Positions 59,200 to 64,000 of a stretch of DNA of 64,000 nt are shown here, piece by piece. Source of the stretch: Oribacterium sp. oral taxon 078 str. F0262. Its GTDB lineage: Bacteria > Bacillota > Clostridia > Lachnospirales > Lachnospiraceae. The notes under the pieces were generated by a model that was given only the letters and a program-made list of their open reading frames with translations, searched no databases and was not told the origin of the DNA. Both the position numbers and the translations under genes were made by a program. Numbering within the stretch: the first letter of the stretch is position 1; each line of letters starts with the position of its first letter. Location of the stretch: NCBI RefSeq assembly GCF_000160135.1, contig NZ_GG729934.1, forward strand, positions 660,954 through 724,953, given 5' to 3'.

Positions 59200-60270
59200 G
59201 TGTCAGAAGAGAGAAATATCACAGTAAATAAGCTGCCCTCTCCCACCTTCCGCTGGCTCGGGATGAACAGCGCACTTCTCCCGGTGCCGGAGAAGCTCAA
59301 GGAGGGAAAGCCGGTTTTAAAGGATACAGAGGAGCTCTCCGCCTCGGAGACAGATTATACGCTGATGAGAAATATCGCGGGAGGCATGGGAGAGGAGCTC
59401 GACCGGATGGCGGAGGAGAGCGGGATTCCCGTCCGCGAGTTTCACATCGGGGCCGGAATTTCGAAGAAGGATGCGCTCTATATCAGTCTCCACTACGGGG
59501 AGGGGGAGCAGGCGCTGAACCTCTTTTCCATCCGCGCGGAGGAGGGAAGCGAGCTCACGATCTTCATGGACTTTTCCTCGGAGAAGGCGGGATATGCCGG
59601 TGTGCAGACGAAGCTTTCCATCGAAAAGGGTGCGAGAGTCCGGCTCATCCAGGTGCAGAGGCTCGGAGAGGACTTTTGCTTCTTCCACGACATCGGCGCA
59701 AAGACCGGGGAAGGAGCGGAATTTGACGAGAGGGAGATTCTCCTAAGCGGAAGACAGAGCTTCCATGGGATCCGGACAGACCTCTCGGGGCGAGAGAGCC
59801 GCTTTGAGAGCGCGATCGGCTACCTCCTCAAGAAAGAGGAACGCCTGGACATTAACCTGATCGCAAATCATATCGGGGAGAAGACGGAGAGCCGGATCGA
59901 TTCGGACGGCGTGCTCCGGGACCATGCCTTTAAGCTCTTCCGGGGAACGATTGATTTGAGAAAGGGCGCGAAGGGCGCGGTCGGAAACGAGATGGAGACA
60001 GTGCTCCTTATGAATGATACGGTCGTGAACCAGACCGTTCCCGTCATCCTCTGCGATGAGGAGGATGTGGAGGGAAATCACGGGGCGAGCATCGGAAGAC
60101 TGGATGAGGACATGCTCTTCTATATGCAGAGCCGCGGCATGGAGAAGGAAGCCGTTTATGAGATGATGGCGGACGCAAAGATCGATGCCGTAATCAACGG
60201 GATTTCGGATGAAAAGCTCAGGGAGCAGGTGAAGAGCTACCGGAGAAGAGAGGACGAGGAGGCGGTATGA
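59200..60270 (+). CDS. sufD: Fe-S cluster assembly protein SufD
   Basis: The 356-residue protein is the partner of SufB, with the same beta-helix but a shorter and less conserved N-terminus. The end EDVEGNHGASIGRLDEDMLFYMQSRGMEKEAVYEMM is typical. It starts with GTG behind AAAGGAGC, and overlaps sufS by ATGA. Confidence 0.9.
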   Translation: MSEERNITVNKLPSPTFRWLGMNSALLPVPEKLKEGKPVLKDTEELSASETDYTLMRNIAGGMGEELDRMAEESGIPVREFHIGAGISKKDALYISLHYGEGEQALNLFSIRAEEGSELTIFMDFSSEKAGYAGVQTKLSIEKGARVRLIQVQRLGEDFCFFHDIGAKTGEGAEFDEREILLSGRQSFHGIRTDLSGRESRFESAIGYLLKKEERLDINLIANHIGEKTESRIDSDGVLRDHAFKLFRGTIDLRKGAKGAVGNEMETVLLMNDTVVNQTVPVILCDEEDVEGNHGASIGRLDEDMLFYMQSRGMEKEAVYEMMADAKIDAVINGISDEKLREQVKSYRRREDEEAV

Positions 60271-61514
60271 GGGAGATGACAGGAGAAGAGAGGAGGGCGG
60301 AGGACCAGAGGATCCGTTCGAAATTTCTGATTTTCCGCTCGGCGGATTTCAGCTATCTCGATAATGCCGCGACGACGCAGAAGCCGGAGTGCGTCCTGCA
60401 GGCGGTCAATAATTATTACCGCACGCAAAATGCCAATCCGCTCCGGGGCCTCTATAAGCTCTCCATCGCGGCGACCGACGCCTATGAAGCCGCGAGGGAA
60501 GAGGTGAGAAGCTTTCTCAACGCGAGGGAGAGCGCCGAGATTCTCTTTACGAGGAATGCCTCGGAGAGCCTGAATCTGGTGGCCTACAGCTACGCGCGGA
60601 GCGTCCTTCACGAGGGGGATGAGATCCTCATAACGATCATGGAGCACCACAGCAATCTGATCCCCTGGCAGCAGGCGGCCCTTGCAAGCGGTGCCCTCGT
60701 CCGCTATCTTGAGCCGGATCCAAACGGGAAGATCTCCGAGGAGAGCTTCCGCGCTGCGATGAACCCCAGGGTGAAAATCGCCGCGATGCATCAGGTCAGC
60801 AATGTGCTCGGCTGTGAGCAGGATATCAAGACCTTTGCAAGGATCGCCCACGAGGGAGGCGCGGTCTTCGTCTGTGACGGAGCGCAGTCCGTGCCGCACA
60901 GGAAGGTGGATGTGCAGGAGCTGGACGTCGATTTCCTCGCCTTTTCGGGGCACAAGATCTACGGCCCCATGGGGATCGGCGTACTCTATGGGAAGAGAGA
61001 GCTCCTGGAAAAGATGCCGCCCTTCCTCTTCGGGGGAGAGATGATCGACTATGTCACGACGGAACGGGCTACCTGGGCGGAGCTTCCGCATAAGTTCGAG
61101 GCGGGGACGGTCAACGCGGGAGGCGCCGTAGGGCTCGGGGAGGCACTCCGTTATGTAAAGTCCATCGGAATGGAGAGGATACAGGAGAGGGAGCTTCATC
61201 TCACGAGGCTTCTCATGGATGGAATGCGGGAGCTTCCCCATGTCCACATCCTGGGATCCGCTTCCCCGGAGGATCACCACGGCATCGTCACCTTTACGAT
61301 AGACGATGTGCACCCGCACGATATCGCGGCGATCTTCGATTCCCACAATGTCGATGTGCGGGCGGGACACCACTGCGCGCAGCCTCTCATGAAGTTTCTC
61401 GGGACGCCGAGCACTACGAGAGCGAGCATCGGATTATACAATACAGAGGAGGATGTGAAGCGTTTTCTCCTTGTGCTTTCCGGGATCAGGGAGGAGATGG
61501 GCTATGGCGACTAA
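60267..61514 (+). CDS. sufS: Cysteine desulfurase SufS
   Basis: The 415-residue pyridoxal-phosphate enzyme takes sulfur from cysteine. It has YLDNAATTQKP at the N-terminus, MEHHSNLIPWQ, CDGAQSVPHR and the PLP lysine in FSGHKIYGPMGIGVLYG (about residue 230), and the sulfur-carrying cysteine in VRAGHHCAQPLM (about 371). Group II features fit SufS, with SufU as acceptor encoded next in an overlapping frame. Confidence 0.93.
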   Translation: MREMTGEERRAEDQRIRSKFLIFRSADFSYLDNAATTQKPECVLQAVNNYYRTQNANPLRGLYKLSIAATDAYEAAREEVRSFLNARESAEILFTRNASESLNLVAYSYARSVLHEGDEILITIMEHHSNLIPWQQAALASGALVRYLEPDPNGKISEESFRAAMNPRVKIAAMHQVSNVLGCEQDIKTFARIAHEGGAVFVCDGAQSVPHRKVDVQELDVDFLAFSGHKIYGPMGIGVLYGKRELLEKMPPFLFGGEMIDYVTTERATWAELPHKFEAGTVNAGGAVGLGEALRYVKSIGMERIQERELHLTRLLMDGMRELPHVHILGSASPEDHHGIVTFTIDDVHPHDIAAIFDSHNVDVRAGHHCAQPLMKFLGTPSTTRASIGLYNTEEDVKRFLLVLSGIREEMGYGD

Positions 61515-61965
61515 GACCTACTACGGCGAGATCCTCACAGAGCATAATGTGCATCCCCTGCACAAGCACCGGATGGAGGATGCGAGCTATTCTCTGGAGG
61601 GTGTCAATCCGAGCTGCGGGGATGAGCTTGTTCTCTATCTGAAGCTGGACGAGAAGGGAGTCATCTCGGATGCCTCCTTCGATGGGGACGGCTGTGCGAT
61701 CTCGCAGGCCAGCGCGGACATTATGTGTGATCTGATTATCGGGAGGGAGAAGTCGGAGGCCCTGCGCCTCTCCGAGATTTTTCTCCGCATGATTACCGGA
61801 AAGATCACGGAGGAGGAGAAGGAGGAGCTGGAGGAAGCCGGAATCCTCGAGGATATCTCCCATATGCCCTCCCGCGTGAAGTGCGCCGTACTCGGCTGGC
61901 GCACCATGGACGAGATCCTGAGAGAGGATGCCGGAGAGAAGGGGAAGGAGCAAAGGGCGAACTAG
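61504..61965 (+). CDS. sufU: Zinc-dependent sulfurtransferase SufU
   Basis: The 153-residue IscU-like protein takes sulfur from SufS. The three metal cysteines are in VNPSCGDEL, DGDGCAISQASADIM and SRVKCAVLGW, and the insert between the second and third cysteine (about 20 residues longer than in IscU) is typical of SufU. The start at 61504 overlaps sufS by 11 bases. Confidence 0.93.
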   Translation: MATKTYYGEILTEHNVHPLHKHRMEDASYSLEGVNPSCGDELVLYLKLDEKGVISDASFDGDGCAISQASADIMCDLIIGREKSEALRLSEIFLRMITGKITEEEKEELEEAGILEDISHMPSRVKCAVLGWRTMDEILREDAGEKGKEQRAN

Positions 61966-61973
61966 CCCGCCGA

Positions 61974-62063
61974 TCGGATCGTTCCCGGAGCGGGATCGCC
62001 GGGGAAGTAGGCATCCGTCCCGTTCCCGAGCGGACGAGTCGGATCGTTCCCGGATCGGGATCG
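61974..62063. repeat. Direct repeat of a 25-bp hairpin word
   Basis: TCGGATCGTTCCCGGAGCG... at 61974-61998 returns at 62039-62063 with one base changed (24 of 25). Each copy can fold through TCCCG/CGGGA. Between them lies another CCCGTTCCCGAGCGG variant. It lies between sufU and yfiH and has no T tract. Confidence 0.6.
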
Positions 62064-62115
62064 TCCTTCGGCCGGGCCAGAGGAAAAGTTCTTCGTTTCG
62101 GAAGAGGAGGGGAGC

Positions 62116-62955
62116 TTGCTGGAGCTTCACAGCTATCAAAACAGAGATGGGAGCGAGCTTCCGCTCCTGGAATCGGCGCTTTTTGGTTCTTTTTCCGGGA
62201 TCAGGCACGCCTATGCCACGCGGCTTGGCGGTGTGAGCGAGGGCGAGTGGAGCAGCATGAATTTAAGCTTTACGAGGGGAGACCGGGAGAAGGATGTCCG
62301 GGAAAACTTTCACCGGATCGCGGAGCATTTTTCCGTCCCGGAGAGTCGCTTCGTCTTAAGCCATCAGACGCATAAAGACAGGGTTCGGACCGTGACGGAG
62401 GAGGACGCGGGGAAGGGACTTACCAGGGAGAGGGACTATACCGATGTGGATGCCCTGATCACGGATGTCCCGCGTCTTTTGCTCACGGTCTTCTGGGCAG
62501 ACTGCGTCCCCCTCCTCCTCTATGACCCGAGAAAGAGGGCGATCGGCGCGGTCCATTCCGGCTGGCGGGGGACATTTTCCCGCATCGCGTCAAAGACGGT
62601 GGAGGCAATGCGGAGGGAATACGGGACGGAGCCCTCGGATCTTTTTATCTCGATCGGACCGAGCATCTGCGGGAGCTGCTATGAGGTATCGGAGGAGCTC
62701 TCCGAGCGCTTTCTCCGGGACTTCCCCGGAGGAGAGCGGATCGTCTCCTTCACAGGGCGAGATGCCGGGGGAGAGCGAAAATATCATCTTAATCTCTGGG
62801 AGGCGAATCGGCAGCTTCTTTTAGAGGAGGGAGTTTCGGAGGACCGGATCGAACTTCCCGGCTTTTGTACCTGCTGTAATCCGAAGCTCTTCTTCTCCCA
62901 CCGCTTCTCCGGGGAGAGGAGGGGGAATCAGGCGGCATTTTTGATGCTTCTCTGA
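62116..62955 (+). CDS. YfiH/PgeF-family multicopper-type oxidoreductase or purine nucleoside hydrolase
   Basis: The 279-residue protein has the conserved set of the YfiH family: FVLSHQTHKDRV (histidine), VDALITDVPRLLLTVFWADCVPLLLYDP (cysteine), AIGAVHSGWRGT (histidine) and GPSICGSCYEV with FCTCCNPKLFFSHR. Family members were named laccases and also act on purine nucleosides or correct peptidoglycan edits (PgeF). The start is TTG behind GGAGGGGAGC. It lies between suf and asnA without clear operon link. Confidence 0.82.
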   Translation: MLELHSYQNRDGSELPLLESALFGSFSGIRHAYATRLGGVSEGEWSSMNLSFTRGDREKDVRENFHRIAEHFSVPESRFVLSHQTHKDRVRTVTEEDAGKGLTRERDYTDVDALITDVPRLLLTVFWADCVPLLLYDPRKRAIGAVHSGWRGTFSRIASKTVEAMRREYGTEPSDLFISIGPSICGSCYEVSEELSERFLRDFPGGERIVSFTGRDAGGERKYHLNLWEANRQLLLEEGVSEDRIELPGFCTCCNPKLFFSHRFSGERRGNQAAFLMLL

Positions 62956-62966
62956 GGAGGTATGAG

Positions 62967-63299
62967 ATGGGGGCGCGGGAATATGGAGAAGAGAGGCTTG
63001 GCTGGCTCTCACCGTCCGGGGACTTTTATCCCTGCGGATGGGGAGCGCATTCGACGGAGGCGGAGCGGATCCTTTCTGAGCTCGGCCTCTTTGAGGATTT
63101 TTTGCGGCACAGCATCCTGAATGTCCGGGACTATCTGTCCGGACGGGGCTATTGCCTGATTCATAGCCCCGGGAGGGAGAGAAAGCTTGTGACACATCTC
63201 CTGCCCCTCACAAGGGCGCAGCGGGATTTTCTCTATGATTATTTCACAGAGGACGGGGACCGGCAGAGCGCGGAGCATTACCTGGAGGCGGAATTCTAG
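62967..63299 (+). CDS. Small conserved hypothetical protein (110 aa)
   Basis: The protein contains GWLSPSGDFYPCGWGAHSTEAERIL, YLSGRGYCLIHSP and LTRAQRDFLYDYF. The aromatic-rich N-terminus and the C-terminal helix suit a small globular cytosolic protein. It starts 11 bases behind yfiH with GAGGAGG, so the two are co-transcribed. I know no function for it. Confidence 0.6.
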   Translation: MGAREYGEERLGWLSPSGDFYPCGWGAHSTEAERILSELGLFEDFLRHSILNVRDYLSGRGYCLIHSPGRERKLVTHLLPLTRAQRDFLYDYFTEDGDRQSAEHYLEAEF

Positions 63300-63323
63300 G
63301 GAGGAATTTAGTTATGATAAAAG

Positions 63324-63348
63324 GCGCCCCGCTTCGGGCGCTGTTTTT
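63324..63348 (+). terminator. Rho-independent terminator
   Basis: GCGCCC and GGGCGC form a stem around CGCTTC, followed by TGTTTTT. It ends the yfiH unit before asnA. Confidence 0.75.
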
Positions 63349-63379
63349 CAGGGAGTAAGGCGATGGAGGAGAAAAGAAG

Positions 63380-64000
63380 ATGGCTTTAGTGATTCCGAAG
63401 GACTATGATCCCCGGCTCTCCGTCCGGGAGACGCAGGAAGCGATCAAATATATCAGAGATACCTTTCAAAAGGAGTTCGGGAGGGAGATGAATCTGTCCC
63501 GGATCTCCGCTCCCCTCTTCGTGGAGAGGAGCACAGGGCTCAATGACAATCTGAACGGCGTGGAGCGCCCGGTCAGCTTTGATGTGCCCTGGGAGCCGGA
63601 GGAGAGCGTGGAGGTCGTGCAGTCCCTCGCGAAGTGGAAGAGGCTTGCGCTTCTTCGCTACGGCTTTCAGCCGGGCGAGGGGCTCTACACGAATATGAAT
63701 GCGATCCGGCGGGATGAGGAGCTCGACAACCTCCACAGCTGTTATGTCGATCAGTGGGACTGGGAGAAGGTCATCGAAAAAGAGGAGCGGAATGAGATCA
63801 CGCTCGAGGGGACCGTCCGCATGATCTTTCGGATCATAAAGCATATGGAGCACGAGGTCTGGTATCAGTATCCGAGGGCGGTGAAAAAGCTCCCGGAGGA
63901 TATATTCTTCATCGACTCCGAGAGCCTTTTACAAAGATATCCGGATAAGAGCCCGAAGGAGCGGGAGAATCTGATCACGAAGGAGCATGGCTGCGTCTTC
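63380..64000 (+). CDS. asnA: Aspartate-ammonia ligase AsnA (5' part)
   Basis: The frame runs off the right edge after 207 residues of about 335. It starts MALVIPKDYDPRLSVRETQEAIKYI and shows the class II aminoacyl-tRNA-synthetase-like core: RISAPLFVERSTGLNDNLNG, KWKRLALLRYGF, LYTNMNAIRRDEELDNLHSCYVDQWDWE. It makes asparagine from aspartate, ATP and ammonia. The start lies behind GGAGGAGAAAAGAAG. Confidence 0.93.
   Translation, partial: MALVIPKDYDPRLSVRETQEAIKYIRDTFQKEFGREMNLSRISAPLFVERSTGLNDNLNGVERPVSFDVPWEPEESVEVVQSLAKWKRLALLRYGFQPGEGLYTNMNAIRRDEELDNLHSCYVDQWDWEKVIEKEERNEITLEGTVRMIFRIIKHMEHEVWYQYPRAVKKLPEDIFFIDSESLLQRYPDKSPKERENLITKEHGCVF

Noticed and set aside
60237-61373. 378-codon open frame on the minus strand
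   Set aside because: It lies wholly antisense to sufS and encodes no recognisable domain.

Overview
The window looks like part of a chromosome from a low-GC-lineage Firmicute of class Clostridia, most likely a member of the Lachnospiraceae. The evidence is the gene content (SUF system with SufU and no SufA/E, anti-sigma factor of the RsgI type, ATC hydrolase, NADAR and AbiE pairs, AsnA), strong AGGAGG ribosome binding sites, and frequent GTG or TTG starts. The right half has GC-rich, purine-rich coding strands and ordinary metabolic operons. The left half is lower in GC and full of fragments, insertion sequences and defence-type genes, so it reads as an accessory region. No rRNA, tRNA or CRISPR array was seen.

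Layout. 1-1570: two IS3-family elements side by side, the left one inserted in the transposase of the right one, and the right one inserted in a MATE efflux gene whose tail survives at 1571-1924. 1925-4084: an HD-domain hydrolase among gene remnants. 4011-10292: a TetR-controlled operon with a two-domain ECF-type ATPase, two ABC exporter half-transporters and an ATC-hydrolase-like protein. The expected ECF S and T subunits are absent. 10453-18231: a DUF4143 ATPase, a sigma/RsgI anti-sigma pair, and a DUF4956 - VTC-domain - metallo-beta-lactamase-fold cluster, then a frameshifted lipoprotein and a DUF364 protein.

18285-23027 is a decayed defence island. An OLD-like ATPase is followed by a cut-off TOPRIM gene. 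This is fused to what looks like the C-terminal tail of a BREX PglX methylase. Three intact accessory genes follow (a double zinc-ribbon protein, an unfamiliar 262-residue partner, an AlbA_2/Schlafen-type protein), then the N-terminal stub of a BREX PglZ. The two intact unknown genes kept between the pglX and pglZ stubs are the best candidates here for an undescribed system.

23132-27680: an EamA transporter and a four-gene ferric-siderophore ABC operon behind a clear promoter with a DtxR-like operator. 28042-34847: a run of toxin-antitoxin-like loci: AbiEi with a P-loop kinase instead of the usual AbiEii, an unknown gene with a NADAR protein, and AbiEi with a truncated AbiEii. It also holds an HxlR/OYE pair and a fused DUF134-NifX metal-binding regulator. 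35067-37304: a glutaredoxin-like protein, a ClC chloride channel and 69-bp tandem repeats.

37305-53205 is a sucrose/alpha-galactoside region: ROK fructokinase, amylosucrase, a HAD phosphatase, a sucrose-type PTS permease, a private HPr and enzyme I, a sugar ABC importer, GH36 alpha-galactosidase and an AraC regulator. Raffinose-type sugars would enter by the ABC system and be cut to sucrose, and amylosucrase and fructokinase would use the sucrose. No sucrose-6-phosphate hydrolase is present. 53215-55744: a PadR-controlled envelope-stress type operon under a 57-bp palindrome. 55907-64000: cyclophilin, the sufCBDSU operon with an internal structured spacer, YfiH, a small unknown protein and the start of asnA.
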